Shown here: positions 7,425 to 16,192 of the stretch, piece by piece
How positions within the stretch are numbered: the stretch's first letter is position 1
Layout of the letters: the number at the start of each line of letters is the position of its first letter
NCBI GenBank assembly: GCA_910587575.1
Contig: CAJULU010000023.1
Location: forward strand, 1 to 44,598
DNA length: 44,598 bases
Reading direction: 5' to 3'
From: an uncultured Dorea sp.
GTDB lineage: Bacteria; Bacillota; Clostridia; Lachnospirales; Lachnospiraceae
The notes under the pieces: model-generated
The model's database searches: none
What the model was told of the DNA's origin: nothing
What the model saw: only the letters and a program-made list of their open reading frames with translations
Program-made: the position numbers and the translations under genes

Positions 7425-8267
7425 ATGAAATCACAATTAAAGAACTTTACTTATCTGACTCTTAGTACACTGGTAATGGCGGTAGGAATCTATTTTTTTA
7501 AATTTTCCAACAATTTTACCTTTGGAGGGATCACAGGTCTGGCCGTCCTTATTGCCAAGTCGGGGGCGATCTCTGCGGGAGATTTCTCTTTCGCTGCCAA
7601 CATGGTACTGCTGGTCATCGGATTCTTCATACTCGGCAGAAAATTCGCTGCGAAGACCGCCTACAGCAGTATTCTTCTGTCGGTTACCTTATCGGGACTG
7701 GAACGGATTTACCCCATGAGCCAGCCCCTGACCAGCCAGCCCCTTCTGGAACTGGCTTTTGCCATCGCACTGCCCTCCATCGGCTCCGCCGTCCTGTTCA
7801 ACATCGGAGCCTCCAGCGGCGGGACAGACGTGGTCGCTATGATAATGAAGAAATATACCAGCTTCAACATCGGAAACGCACTGCTGGTCACGGATTTCTT
7901 CATCACCCTTGCCGGCTGCTTCGTATTCGACATTGAGACAGGACTGTACTCCTTCCTCGGCCTTGCACTCCGCTCGTTTATGATCGACGGATTTATCGAA
8001 AGTCTGAATCTGTCCAAGTATTTTAATGTCGTCTGCAGCAATCCCCAGCCGATCTGTGATTTTATCAAAGACGAAATTCATCGGGGCGCAACCATTGTGG
8101 AGGCAAAAGGCGCTTTCAGCGGGGAAGACAAATATATCATTTTCACCGTCCTGAACCGTATACAGGCAGTACGTCTCAGAAACTACATTAAAGAAAATTC
8201 ACCGGATGCTTTCCTGCTGATCTCAAATACCAGCGAGATCATCGGAAAAGGCTTTCACTCCATCTGA
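7425..8267 (+). CDS. YitT family membrane protein (DUF161/DUF2179)
   Basis: 280 residues from ATG 7425, with GAGG 9 nt upstream; the 39-codon upstream extension has no ribosome binding site and overlaps the promoter. About five hydrophobic helices occupy residues 1-170 (LTLSTLVMAVGIYFFKFSNN; MVLLVIGFFILGRKFAAKTA; NIGASSGGTDVVAMIM; LLVTDFFITLAGCFVFDIET). A cytoplasmic DUF2179 domain forms the C-terminus (about 200-280), including GATIVEAKGAFSGEDKYIIF. The substrate is unknown for the family. It has its own promoter and a strong terminator follows. Confidence 0.9.
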   Translation: MKSQLKNFTYLTLSTLVMAVGIYFFKFSNNFTFGGITGLAVLIAKSGAISAGDFSFAANMVLLVIGFFILGRKFAAKTAYSSILLSVTLSGLERIYPMSQPLTSQPLLELAFAIALPSIGSAVLFNIGASSGGTDVVAMIMKKYTSFNIGNALLVTDFFITLAGCFVFDIETGLYSFLGLALRSFMIDGFIESLNLSKYFNVVCSNPQPICDFIKDEIHRGATIVEAKGAFSGEDKYIIFTVLNRIQAVRLRNYIKENSPDAFLLISNTSEIIGKGFHSI

Positions 8268-8273
8268 CAAAAG

Positions 8274-8314
8274 AAAGGGGCTGGCAGAAACATCATTTCC
8301 GCCGGTCCCTTTTT
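8274..8314 (+). terminator. Terminator after the YitT gene
   Basis: AAAGGGGCTGGCAGAAA pairs with TTTCCGCCGGTCCCTTT (17-bp stem with two G-U pairs and one mismatch) and runs into a T tract. It also faces the end of glmM on the other strand. The right arm is almost identical to that at 1749-1769. Confidence 0.85.
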
Positions 8315-8355
8315 CTGAAATTCTGTGAAATTCTCCAGAGCGTGTCTGAAAACAG

Positions 8356-9702
8356 CTATCCGACCATCAGCCCTTCTGCCTTGATCACGTCAGTCACCTG
8401 GCTGACATATTTCTCACACAGTTCATCCGTAGCCGCCTCCACCATGACCCGGATCACCGGCTCGGTTCCGCTCTCTCTTACCAGGATACGCCCGTCATCC
8501 CCCAGAGCCTGCGCTACCGCATCCACGGCTTTGGTAACCTCCGGATTCTCTCTGGCCGTCTTCTTATCCGCCACACGGACATTTTTCAGTAACTGCGGAT
8601 AAATCTTCACCGGCTCCGCCAGCTTTGACAGCGTCATCTTCTTCTCCAGCATTACCTCCATCACCATCAGAGACGTCAGAATACCGTCTCCCGTGGTGGC
8701 ATGCTTACTGAAAATAATATGCCCCGACTGCTCGCCGCCCAGAGAAAAGTTGTTGCGCACCATGTTCTCGTACACATACTTGTCACCCACGGCAGTCTTT
8801 TCATACTTAAGCCCTGCCTTGTCACAGGCTTTATAAAGCCCCAGATTAGACATAATCGTTGTAACAATGGTATCTCCGTTCAGCCGACCGGTCTCCTTCA
8901 TATATTTACCGCAGATGTAAAGGATCAGATCGCCGTCCACCACGTTTCCATGCTCATCCACCGCAATACAGCGGTCTGCATCTCCATCGTATGCAAATCC
9001 TACGTCCAGTTTCTTTTCCTTCACATACTGCTGAAGCACCCCGATATGGGTAGAACCGCAATTCGTGTTGATGTTCGTTCCGTCCGGTTCACAGTTGATC
9101 ACATAAGTCTTTGCACCAAGAGCATCGTACACGCTCTTCGCAATGGCAAATGCGCTTCCGTTAGAGCAGTCCAGGCCCACCCGCATATCTTTGAAGGAAC
9201 GGGTAGCCAGGGAAATCAGATAGCCGATGTAACGGTTTCTTCCCGCCGCATAATCCACGGTAAGGCCGATGTCCTCCTTCTTCGCAAGGGGCAGTTCTTC
9301 CATCTCCCCGTCAATATATGCCTCAATCTTTTCTTCCACTTCCGCCTCAATCTTATGGCCTTTCCCGCTGATAATCTTGATTCCGTTGTCATAGAACGGA
9401 TTGTGACTGGCAGAAATCATGATTCCGCAATCAAAATCATCGGTTCTCGTTACATAAGATACACTGGGCGTGGTGGTAACGTGCAGCAGATATGCATTGG
9501 CCCCGGAAGCGGTGATGCCTGCGGCCAGCGCATACTCAAACATATAGCTGCTTCTTCTCGTATCTTTACCGATCACAACCTTTGCCTTATGATCCTGGCC
9601 GTAGTACCAGCCAAGGAACCGGCCCACTTTAAAGGCATGCTCTACCGTTAAAACTTCGTTGGCCTCTCCACGGAATCCGTCTGTTCCAAAATATTTACCC
9701 AT
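8356..9702 (-). CDS. glmM: Phosphoglucosamine mutase
   Basis: Interconverts glucosamine-6-phosphate and glucosamine-1-phosphate, feeding UDP-GlcNAc and peptidoglycan synthesis. 448 residues, the usual length, from ATG 9702; AAGGAG is 9 nt upstream, whereas the Met two codons earlier is too close to it. Motifs: MGKYFGTDGFRGEAN at the N-terminus, the phosphoserine loop ISASHNPFYDNG (active Ser about 99), the metal loop FAYDGDADRCIAVD, the sugar loop GGEQSGHI, and the phosphate-binding RESGTEPVIRVMVEA. It is driven by its own promoter at 9775-9803, 131 bp downstream of purH. Confidence 0.97.
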   Translation of the reverse strand: MGKYFGTDGFRGEANEVLTVEHAFKVGRFLGWYYGQDHKAKVVIGKDTRRSSYMFEYALAAGITASGANAYLLHVTTTPSVSYVTRTDDFDCGIMISASHNPFYDNGIKIISGKGHKIEAEVEEKIEAYIDGEMEELPLAKKEDIGLTVDYAAGRNRYIGYLISLATRSFKDMRVGLDCSNGSAFAIAKSVYDALGAKTYVINCEPDGTNINTNCGSTHIGVLQQYVKEKKLDVGFAYDGDADRCIAVDEHGNVVDGDLILYICGKYMKETGRLNGDTIVTTIMSNLGLYKACDKAGLKYEKTAVGDKYVYENMVRNNFSLGGEQSGHIIFSKHATTGDGILTSLMVMEVMLEKKMTLSKLAEPVKIYPQLLKNVRVADKKTARENPEVTKAVDAVAQALGDDGRILVRESGTEPVIRVMVEAATDELCEKYVSQVTDVIKAEGLMVG

Positions 9703-9774
9703 ACTCATTAACTCCTTCACATCATTTGCCTTATTTACCGTTTTTTTTGCACGATTATCGCAAAAGTCTTTACT

Positions 9775-9803
9775 ATTATATAAGGTTTTGAAGAAATATA
9801 CAA
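9775..9803 (-). promoter_or_regulatory. glmM promoter
   Basis: On the minus strand TTGTAT (9803-9798), 17 bp, TATAAT (9780-9775), about 70 nt before the glmM start. It lies in the 131-bp gap after purH. Confidence 0.7.
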
Positions 9804-9833
9804 CCATTAATTTCAGATGGGTACGCATCCGTA

Positions 9834-11012
9834 TTAGTGATGGAACAGCCTGAGCCCTGTAAACGCCATCACCATCCCATATTTATTGCAGGTCTCAATC
9901 ACCTGATCGTCCCTGACAGACCCGCCTGGCTGCGCAATAAACTTCACACCGCTCCTATGGGCCCTCTCGATGTTATCCCCAAAGGGGAAGAACGCATCGG
10001 ATCCAAGCGCCACATCCGTCAGCTGGTCAAGCCACTCTCTCTTCGCCTCCCTGGTAAATACTTCCGGCTTCTCCTTAAAAATCTCCTGCCACCGGCCATC
10101 CGAGAGAACATCCATATAATCCTCTCCGATATACAGGTCAATGGCATTATCCCGGTCCGCACGCCGGATGGAATCTACGAAAGGAAGCCCCATCACCTGC
10201 GGCGACTGCCTCAGCCACCAGTTGTCTGCTTTCTGCCCCGCAAGCCTTGTACAGTGGATCCGGGACTGCTGTCCCGCCCCGATACCGATTGCCTGTCCGT
10301 CTTTGACAAAACATACCGAGTTGGACTGGGTATATTTCAGCGTAATCATGGAAACCGCCAGATCCCGTTTTGCCTGGCCGGTCAGTTCCTTGTGGCTGGT
10401 CACCACATTGGCGAAAAAGTCATCGTCAATATTCAGTTCATTTCTTCCCTGCTCGAACGTAATTCCGAATACGTCCTTATGCTCCAGCGGAGCAGGCACA
10501 TATTCCGGGTCAATCTGGATTACATTATAATTCCCGTTCTTCTTCGCCTTAAGGATCTCCAGGGCCTCTTCCTCGTATCCCGGTGCAATCACGCCGTCCG
10601 ACACTTCCCTCTTGATCAGCCTTGCCGTGTCTGCATCACACACATCTGACAGAGAAATAAAATCCCCGAATGAGGACATCCGGTCAGCTCCCCGGGCCCT
10701 TGCGTAAGCACACGCCAGAGGAGACAGCTCTCCAAGATCATCCACCCAGTAGATCCTGGCAAGAGTATCTGAAAGCGGAAGCCCGACCGCCGCCCCTGCC
10801 GGCGATACATGCTTAAAGGAGGCTGCCGCCGGAAGCCCTGCTGCCCTCTTTAACTCCTTCACCAGCTGCCAGCCGTTAAATGCGTCCAGAAAATTAATAT
10901 ACCCGGGCCGCCCGTTCAGTACCTGGATCGGAAGTTCTCCGCCTCCTTCCATATAAATCTTCGATGGTTTCTGATTCGGATTACAGCCATATTTTAATTC
11001 TAATTCTTTCAT
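9834..11012 (-). CDS. purH: AICAR transformylase (stand-alone PurH C-terminal domain type)
   Basis: Transfers a formyl group from 10-formyl-THF to AICAR, the ninth step of purine synthesis. 392 residues corresponding only to the AICARFT part. Signatures: LKYGCNPNQKPSKIY, VLNGRPGYINFLDAFNGWQL, ASFKHVSPAGAAVG, MSSFGDFISLSD, KYTQSNSVCFVKDGQAIGIG, DAFFPFGDNIERAH and IAQPGGSVRDDQVI. The N-terminal IMP cyclohydrolase (MGS-like) domain of standard PurH is absent. That activity is supplied by the PurO-type protein 14 bp upstream in the same operon. The end GLRLFHH matches the family C-terminus, so it is not truncated. Confidence 0.93.
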   Translation of the reverse strand: MKELELKYGCNPNQKPSKIYMEGGGELPIQVLNGRPGYINFLDAFNGWQLVKELKRAAGLPAAASFKHVSPAGAAVGLPLSDTLARIYWVDDLGELSPLACAYARARGADRMSSFGDFISLSDVCDADTARLIKREVSDGVIAPGYEEEALEILKAKKNGNYNVIQIDPEYVPAPLEHKDVFGITFEQGRNELNIDDDFFANVVTSHKELTGQAKRDLAVSMITLKYTQSNSVCFVKDGQAIGIGAGQQSRIHCTRLAGQKADNWWLRQSPQVMGLPFVDSIRRADRDNAIDLYIGEDYMDVLSDGRWQEIFKEKPEVFTREAKREWLDQLTDVALGSDAFFPFGDNIERAHRSGVKFIAQPGGSVRDDQVIETCNKYGMVMAFTGLRLFHH

Positions 11013-11026
11013 CTGCCCTTCCTCCC

Positions 11027-11740
11027 TTACTGGTTCTTATTCACAATCCTTGTCTCATATTTCCCCGTTGCAATATCAATATATCTCACAAAAAGCGATA
11101 CCTTATTCTCCTCATTCAGACTTTCCCACAGCAGGTCCGTAAATGCGTCCATATCGTCCTGCATCCCGATCCGCTTTGGCTCACCCTCGAAACTGGGAAG
11201 CGGATCGCCGTCACACTGGTAGGTGTGAATAAAATGGCCTTCCCCCGCCGCCGGATTCTCGTATGCAAATGTATAGCGGCTGCAGCTTCCGGGGTTACCG
11301 TTACTGCTCTTTAAAATGGACATGGCATAATTATAATTCCCGTTCTCGATATGCATGATCCCCGAAATCCTGGGCGTATAATTAGGAGCATCCGGCTCGA
11401 ATTCCCTGCTTCTTAAAGACTGTTCAAACGTCATCTGCCTGTCCATTCCCTCATAAATGGTATCGGTCTGATCCCCATTGGTCACAATAGTCTTATTCCC
11501 AAGCACCCGCACCGGCGCATAGATGACCAGGCTTGGATCCGTCAGCTTCGCCGGGTCAAATGCCTGTGTCCGGATTCCTTCCCCTTCTTCCACGAAGATA
11601 CGGTTCCGGCTGTTCACGCTCCTCCCCATGATAAAATAAGCGGTCACTGCCTTCTTCCCGTCCGGGCTCTTCCCGATGATAATTCCCCGCCCCGGGTATG
11701 CATTCCCTTTCAGTTCCTTGTCGATTGCTAACATTTTCAT
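11027..11740 (-). CDS. purO: IMP cyclohydrolase, PurO type
   Basis: Closes FAICAR to IMP, the last step of purine synthesis. 237 residues. The sequence (YPGRGIIIGKSPDGKKAVTA, YFIMGRSVNSRNRIF, IYAPVRVLGNKTIVTNGDQT, NYTPRISGIM) fits the PurO/IMP_cyclohyd family first described in archaea and common in Clostridia. AAGGAG lies 8 nt before ATG 11740. It is first in a purO-purH operon. A possible promoter (TGGAAA-17-TATAAT, 11810-11782) lies upstream, near an 8-bp inverted repeat AAAATACT/AGTATTTT (11791-11820). No purine riboswitch was seen in the 139-bp leader region. Confidence 0.9.
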   Translation of the reverse strand: MKMLAIDKELKGNAYPGRGIIIGKSPDGKKAVTAYFIMGRSVNSRNRIFVEEGEGIRTQAFDPAKLTDPSLVIYAPVRVLGNKTIVTNGDQTDTIYEGMDRQMTFEQSLRSREFEPDAPNYTPRISGIMHIENGNYNYAMSILKSSNGNPGSCSRYTFAYENPAAGEGHFIHTYQCDGDPLPSFEGEPKRIGMQDDMDAFTDLLWESLNEENKVSLFVRYIDIATGKYETRIVNKNQ

Positions 11741-11781
11741 ACCAAATCTCCTTTTTTCGATGATTTATGACCTGTTAGTCT

Positions 11782-11820
11782 ATTATATATAAAATACTTC
11801 TCTTTTTCCAGTAGTATTTT
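11782..11820 (-). promoter_or_regulatory. purO promoter with overlapping inverted repeat
   Basis: On the minus strand TGGAAA (11810-11805), 17 bp, TATAAT (11787-11782). An inverted repeat AAAATACT (11791-11798)/AGTATTTT (11813-11820) brackets the -35 region. It could be an operator but matches no regulator site I can name. Confidence 0.45.
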
Positions 11821-11823
11821 CTA

Positions 11824-11852
11824 TTGAATAGATGTTTTTAGAATGATACAAT
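11824..11852 (+). promoter_or_regulatory. Promoter for the lipoprotein gene
   Basis: TTGAAT (11824-11829), 17 bp, TACAAT (11847-11852), with the lipoprotein ATG 28 bp further on. It is divergent from the purO promoter. Confidence 0.65.
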
Positions 11853-11879
11853 GAAATAAAAAACAGGGGGACAAGTTTC

Positions 11880-12962
11880 ATGCGAAAATCTACATTTCTC
11901 ATTTCCTGTGTATTTGCCTTTGCCTTGCTGACGGGCTGCAGTGATAATGCTGCGGACAAATACGTGGGCGATCAGATCACTTCCATCAAAGAAAAAGGAT
12001 CCGGCAGCTTTGACACTTTGCTGGACGAAGGCATTGCTGCCAGCAATGAGTCCTACGTCCTGCAGTTTCCGGAAGATCTGCGCAAACCCTATCTGGATTT
12101 CATGAAGAGTTCTTTCAGCGCCATTGACTTCGAAGTTGCCAAAGCACAAAAAATGGATAACGGGACTTATTCCGTCCAGGTAACCTACACTCCGCTTAAT
12201 ATTAAGAATACCGTAGAAACTGCCAATACCGAACAGATCGCTTCCCTGGAGACCACAGAGCTTACCGGTGCGGTCACTTCGATTCTGGAAAAGGACACGG
12301 CCCTTCTGAAGGATTCGCCTGTCTGCAACGAAGAGACCATTACCACGCTGGAAGTATCCAGAGAGGGGGAGAACTATCAGATTTCCCCGGAAAGCCTTGA
12401 AAACTTTCTCTCCCAGGCTCTGGTCGAATACATGGCTCCCTATGACGAAGTCTGCGATATCCTGGACTGTCATGATTTCGTCACCGCATATCTGGACGCT
12501 TCCTTTAAAGGGGACGTGGCCCGTTTTGCATTACATACAGACCGGACCGAAGAAGAGGCTCTTGCATGGTATGAGGCAGACGTATTCGACCCGCCCGCAG
12601 ACTTAAGCGAAGCATACGTTCCGAGATATCAGGAAGCGTTGAAATCCATGATGAAGCAGTGCCAGTATACCGTAGGAATCCCGAAGAAAGAGAACGGGCT
12701 CTACAGCTATACGGTTGATATCAGGACCACGCCTAACACCAGCTTCACCAGCGCATATTCCGAATTCGAGGGCGGAACCTACTACTCCATTGATGAAGTT
12801 TCCGCCGGACTGGTAGAGGCCATGGAGAAATATGCCGCCGCACCTACCTTTGGCGAGGAGACATCCATGAATATTTCCTTCAACATCTCCTCCATGCTCA
12901 ATGCCGGCAATGAGGGATCGGAATTATCAGAACTGGCTAAAACCATATTTGCAATCCCATAG
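11880..12962 (+). CDS. Putative lipoprotein (DUF5105-like)
   Basis: 360 residues. The N-terminus is a lipoprotein signal (MRKSTFLISCVFAFALLTGC, lipobox LTGC, Cys20), so the mature protein should be anchored on the outer face of the membrane. The rest is mixed alpha/beta, apparently as two related halves (about 45-175 and 180-345). Each half has a VQVTYTPLN- or YTVDIRTTPN-like strand followed by a helix ending in EYM or EKY. This recalls the DUF5105 type of Clostridia lipoprotein, but I am not certain. AGGGGGAC precedes ATG 11880. It has its own promoter and a 19-bp terminator stem. No function is inferred. Confidence 0.75.
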   Translation: MRKSTFLISCVFAFALLTGCSDNAADKYVGDQITSIKEKGSGSFDTLLDEGIAASNESYVLQFPEDLRKPYLDFMKSSFSAIDFEVAKAQKMDNGTYSVQVTYTPLNIKNTVETANTEQIASLETTELTGAVTSILEKDTALLKDSPVCNEETITTLEVSREGENYQISPESLENFLSQALVEYMAPYDEVCDILDCHDFVTAYLDASFKGDVARFALHTDRTEEEALAWYEADVFDPPADLSEAYVPRYQEALKSMMKQCQYTVGIPKKENGLYSYTVDIRTTPNTSFTSAYSEFEGGTYYSIDEVSAGLVEAMEKYAAAPTFGEETSMNISFNISSMLNAGNEGSELSELAKTIFAIP

Positions 12963-12976
12963 GCACACGGACGTAA

Positions 12977-13028
12977 CCGGGGCTGCCGGGAAATGGCATT
13001 TCAGTCATTTCCCGGCAGCCCCGGTTTT
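12977..13028. terminator. Very strong terminator after the lipoprotein gene
   Basis: A perfect 19-bp stem: CCGGGGCTGCCGGGAAATG (12977-12995) and its complement (13006-13024), with a 10-nt loop and then TTTT. The MGMT-like gene on the other strand ends at 13042, so it may serve both genes. It shares the GGAAATG/CATTTCC core with two other terminators in the window. Confidence 0.9.
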
Positions 13029-13041
13029 CCAGCCAGACGGA

Positions 13042-13371
13042 TCAGAACACCTCCTTCTTCCACTGATATTTTTTCATATCCACACATTCTCCTTCAAATT
13101 CCACCCCTTCCGCTTTCAGAAGTTCGGTCTGCCGGTTACATTTCCCGCTTCCGAACGCACAGGACATCCTTCCGTCCTTTGTCACCACACGGTGGCAGGG
13201 CAGATCGCTGTTACACGGAACTGCGTGAAGTGCATAGCCCACCACGCGCGCCCAGCGCCGGTTGCCTGCAAGCGCCGCAATCTGGCCATAGGACGCTACC
13301 TGCCCTCTGGGAATCTGACGGATTACGTCATAGATTTTTTCAAATGAATTTTTTTCCACTCTTTGATCCAT
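13042..13371 (-). CDS. MGMT-like protein (alkyltransferase-like, DNA-binding domain only)
   Basis: 109 residues corresponding to the C-terminal DNA-binding domain of O6-methylguanine-DNA methyltransferase: YDVIRQIPRGQVASYGQIAA (helix-turn-helix with the Arg/Tyr flip region) and the active-site motif PCHRV (Cys59). Alkyltransferase-like proteins (E. coli YbaZ type) have Trp in place of this Cys. Because Cys is kept, the protein may still accept alkyl groups although the N-terminal MGMT domain is absent. GAGAGG lies just before the ATG. Its first 49 bases overlap the end of rarA in another frame, so the two are translationally coupled. Confidence 0.9.
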   Translation of the reverse strand: MDQRVEKNSFEKIYDVIRQIPRGQVASYGQIAALAGNRRWARVVGYALHAVPCNSDLPCHRVVTKDGRMSCAFGSGKCNRQTELLKAEGVEFEGECVDMKKYQWKKEVF

Positions 13372-14657
13372 TCCAACCTCTCTCCGATTCTTTTTTCCTC
13401 CCCCTGGATGGTAGGATGATAATATTCCCGGTCACTCAGAGACTCCGGCATACACTGCATATGCGTCAGCTTTTCCTCCGTGTCATGGGCATATTCATAC
13501 CCCTTGCCATATTCCAGATCCTTCATCAGTTTTGTCGGCGCATTGCGAAGATTCAGGGGAACCGGCTCAGCCCTAAGATTCTTCACATCCTGCTTACATG
13601 CCTCACACGCAGTGTAGAGAGCGTTGGATTTGGGCGCCATGGCAAGATAAGTGACCGCATGGACCAGGTGTACGTCACATTCCGGCATGCCCAGGAAATG
13701 GCATGCCTGGTACGCCGCCACCGCCACCTGCAGCGCATGGCTGTCCGCCATTCCCACGTCCTCGCTGGCGAAACGGATCAGCCTTCTTGCAATATATAAG
13801 GGATTCTCCCCTCCTTCCAGCATCCGGCACATCCAGTAAATGGCTGCATCCGGATCGCTGTTTCGCATGGACTTGTGAAGCGCAGAGATCAGATTATAGT
13901 GCTCCTCTCCGTTCTTATCATAAAGCAGGGACTTCCTGCTGATACACTGCTCAAGCCCCTCATCCGTCACAAGAATTCCTTCGGCGCTGATCTCCCCGTT
14001 TGTCACCGCCATCTCCAGCGTGTTCAGCGCCGCTCTGGCGTCCCCATTGGCAAATGCGGCAACTGCCGCTACCTGGCGTTCGGTCATCTGTACATTCTGG
14101 GGCCCGAACCCCTTCGGACTTCGAAGGGCATGATTCAGCACCTTCACCAGGTCTGCCTCTTCCAGCGCCTTCAGCACAAATACCCGGCATCTGGACAGAA
14201 GCGCCCCATTGACTTCAAAAGAAGGATTTTCCGTTGTGGCGCCGATCAGGACAATACTCCCTTTCTCCACGAAGGGCAGGAAGGCATCCTGCTGGGCCTT
14301 ATTAAACCTGTGGATCTCATCCACAAACAGAACCGTGCGGATTCCCATCTTCCGGCTGTTCTCTGCCTGGTTCATCACTTCCTTAATCTCCTTAATCCCG
14401 CTGGTGACCGCACTGAAATTAATGAAGTCCGCATTGGTCCTGCCGGCAATGATTCCTGCCAGGGTTGTCTTTCCTACCCCCGGCGGCCCCCAGAAAATCA
14501 TGGAAGAGATCTGATCCCGTTCAATCAGCTGGCGCAGCATTTTCCCCTGTCCCAGCAAATGCCCCTGTCCGGCAAATTCCTCCAGCGTTGCGGGACGCAG
14601 GCGGCTCGCCAGCGGTGCGGTCTGTTTCCTGTCGTCAAATAATGTCATCTGTTCCAT
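13323..14657 (-). CDS. rarA: Replication-associated recombination protein A (RarA/MgsA)
   Basis: An AAA+ clamp-loader-like ATPase acting at stalled replication forks. 444 residues. Signatures: LASRLRPATLEEFAGQGHLL, Walker A GPPGVGKTTL (about residues 58-67), Walker B VLFVDEIHRFNK with the following QQDAFLPFVE, sensor 1 LIGATTENPSFEVNGALLSR, and a C-terminal tetramerisation region with SEDVGMADSHALQVAVAAYQ and the MPECDVHLVHAVTYLA segment. The start at 14657 has only a weak GGTGG. A Met three codons later is possible. It ends inside the MGMT-like gene. Confidence 0.95.
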   Translation of the reverse strand: MEQMTLFDDRKQTAPLASRLRPATLEEFAGQGHLLGQGKMLRQLIERDQISSMIFWGPPGVGKTTLAGIIAGRTNADFINFSAVTSGIKEIKEVMNQAENSRKMGIRTVLFVDEIHRFNKAQQDAFLPFVEKGSIVLIGATTENPSFEVNGALLSRCRVFVLKALEEADLVKVLNHALRSPKGFGPQNVQMTERQVAAVAAFANGDARAALNTLEMAVTNGEISAEGILVTDEGLEQCISRKSLLYDKNGEEHYNLISALHKSMRNSDPDAAIYWMCRMLEGGENPLYIARRLIRFASEDVGMADSHALQVAVAAYQACHFLGMPECDVHLVHAVTYLAMAPKSNALYTACEACKQDVKNLRAEPVPLNLRNAPTKLMKDLEYGKGYEYAHDTEEKLTHMQCMPESLSDREYYHPTIQGEEKRIGERLEWIKEWKKIHLKKSMT

Positions 14658-14707
14658 TTACGCCACCGCTTTTTCTCTGCTCTCATTTTTCTCACTCTCT
14701 TTCTATT

Positions 14708-16192
14708 TTATACATGCATCTCGATTACCTTTGTCGCCACATTTTTCCGGAACGCCATGTCATGTTCTACGAATAGGATGGTCGGACGGCATCTCAGCAA
14801 TAGTTCTTCTATCTGAACCCTGGACAACACGTCAATATAGTTCAGAGGTTCATCCCACACATACAGATGTGCCTGCTCACACAGGCTTTTTGCCAGCAGC
14901 ACCTTCTTCTTCTGCCCGGCGCTTAAGAGGCTTACGTCCTTTTCAAACTGTTCCCTCTGAAGATCCAGCTTGCGAAGGACCGCCTTGAACAGACTCTCTT
15001 CCAGCCCATACTCCTGGGCCAGTTCTCGCAGATCTCCTTTCAGAAAAGAGGTATCCTGGGAAATATAGGAAATCCTGAGCCCGGACCCCATATGAACATT
15101 TCCCTCAAATGCAAGATCCTCCCCCAGCAGTAATTTCAGGATACTGGACTTCCCGCAGCCGTTTCTCCCGGCCAGACAGACCCTCTCTCCCCGGCGGATG
15201 TCAAAAGTGACACCAGAGCACGCCCTCCTGCCTCCGTAGAAGATGGACACATCTTTCAATTCCGCAATTCTGTCTGTGTGATAAAGAAGCGGACGAAGTT
15301 CCAGCACATCCATGGTATCTATATTCTTAAGCAGCTTCGACTTCTCCTCAACCGCCTGCTGCTGACGGTTTTCCAGTATCTTGGCCCGCTTCATCATCTT
15401 GGCCGCTTTATGCCCGATATGCCCCCGGTCCGGCCGCAGTCCAGCCACACGCTGGCCTTTCTTACTCTTCTCCACCTGGTCCGACCAGCCGGACGACTGC
15501 CTGGCAGCCTGCTTCAGGCGCTTTACTTCTGACGTAAGCTTCTGGTTCTGTGCCTCCTCCATCCGGTCTGCAGCCTCTTTATTGGCATACCAGGAACTGA
15601 AATTTCCCTTCTGCACTTCAATATTCATCCTGTTAATGGACAGAATATGATCCACACAGGAATCCAGAAAATTCCGGTCATGGGAAACCAGTATGAACCC
15701 CTTCTTCCGGTTCAGATACTGTGCAATCTGCTGTCTGGCCTCTGCGTCCAGATGGTTCGTAGGCTCATCGATCAGCAGGAAACGGTCTTCTCCCAGAAAC
15801 AGGGCTGCCAGCAGCACCTTCTCCTGTTCTCCATAGCTTAAGGTGGAAAACGGACGGTACAGCACTTCTGCATCTACGTTCAGCAGATTCAGTTCCCGGA
15901 ACAGCTGCCAGTCTTCAGACTGCGGGTTGATTTCTGACAGAATCTCGTATGTCATCCGGTCTTTGTCCCTCACATCGTAAGGGAAATAAACGAAATCGGT
16001 ACTTGCGGCTATGTGTCCCCGGTAGGAATATTTTCCAAGAAGCAGATTCAGAAACGTAGTCTTTCCGCGCCCGTTACGCCCCACGAACCCTAACTTCCAG
16101 TCTGTGTCAATCCGGAAGGATACGTCTCTGAATACTTCTTCAGAACTTCCATCATATGAAAAACTTAAATTTACAACATCTATCATTGCCAT
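14708..16192 (-). CDS. ABC-F ribosomal protection protein, Lsa type
   Basis: A soluble duplicated ATPase without membrane segments that dislodges antibiotics from the ribosomal exit site. 494 residues. The first cassette has GRNGRGKTT and LSYGEQEK with IDEPTNHLDAEA. A charged linker (about 190-300, the antibiotic resistance domain) follows. The second cassette has GRNGCGKSS, LSAGQKKK and WDEPLNYIDVLSR. The start MIDVVNLSFSYDGS with LLGKYSYRGHI fits the Lsa/CplR branch, which gives lincosamide, streptogramin A and pleuromutilin resistance. The drug spectrum here is inferred. AGGAGG precedes ATG 16192. It sits behind a ~315-nt leader with a leader peptide and an intrinsic terminator. Confidence 0.9.
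   Translation of the reverse strand: MAMIDVVNLSFSYDGSSEEVFRDVSFRIDTDWKLGFVGRNGRGKTTFLNLLLGKYSYRGHIAASTDFVYFPYDVRDKDRMTYEILSEINPQSEDWQLFRELNLLNVDAEVLYRPFSTLSYGEQEKVLLAALFLGEDRFLLIDEPTNHLDAEARQQIAQYLNRKKGFILVSHDRNFLDSCVDHILSINRMNIEVQKGNFSSWYANKEAADRMEEAQNQKLTSEVKRLKQAARQSSGWSDQVEKSKKGQRVAGLRPDRGHIGHKAAKMMKRAKILENRQQQAVEEKSKLLKNIDTMDVLELRPLLYHTDRIAELKDVSIFYGGRRACSGVTFDIRRGERVCLAGRNGCGKSSILKLLLGEDLAFEGNVHMGSGLRISYISQDTSFLKGDLRELAQEYGLEESLFKAVLRKLDLQREQFEKDVSLLSAGQKKKVLLAKSLCEQAHLYVWDEPLNYIDVLSRVQIEELLLRCRPTILFVEHDMAFRKNVATKVIEMHV

Noticed and set aside
11741..11879. Purine riboswitch upstream of purO
   Set aside because: The short A/T-rich region lacks the three-helix purine aptamer core; only promoters and a simple inverted repeat are seen.
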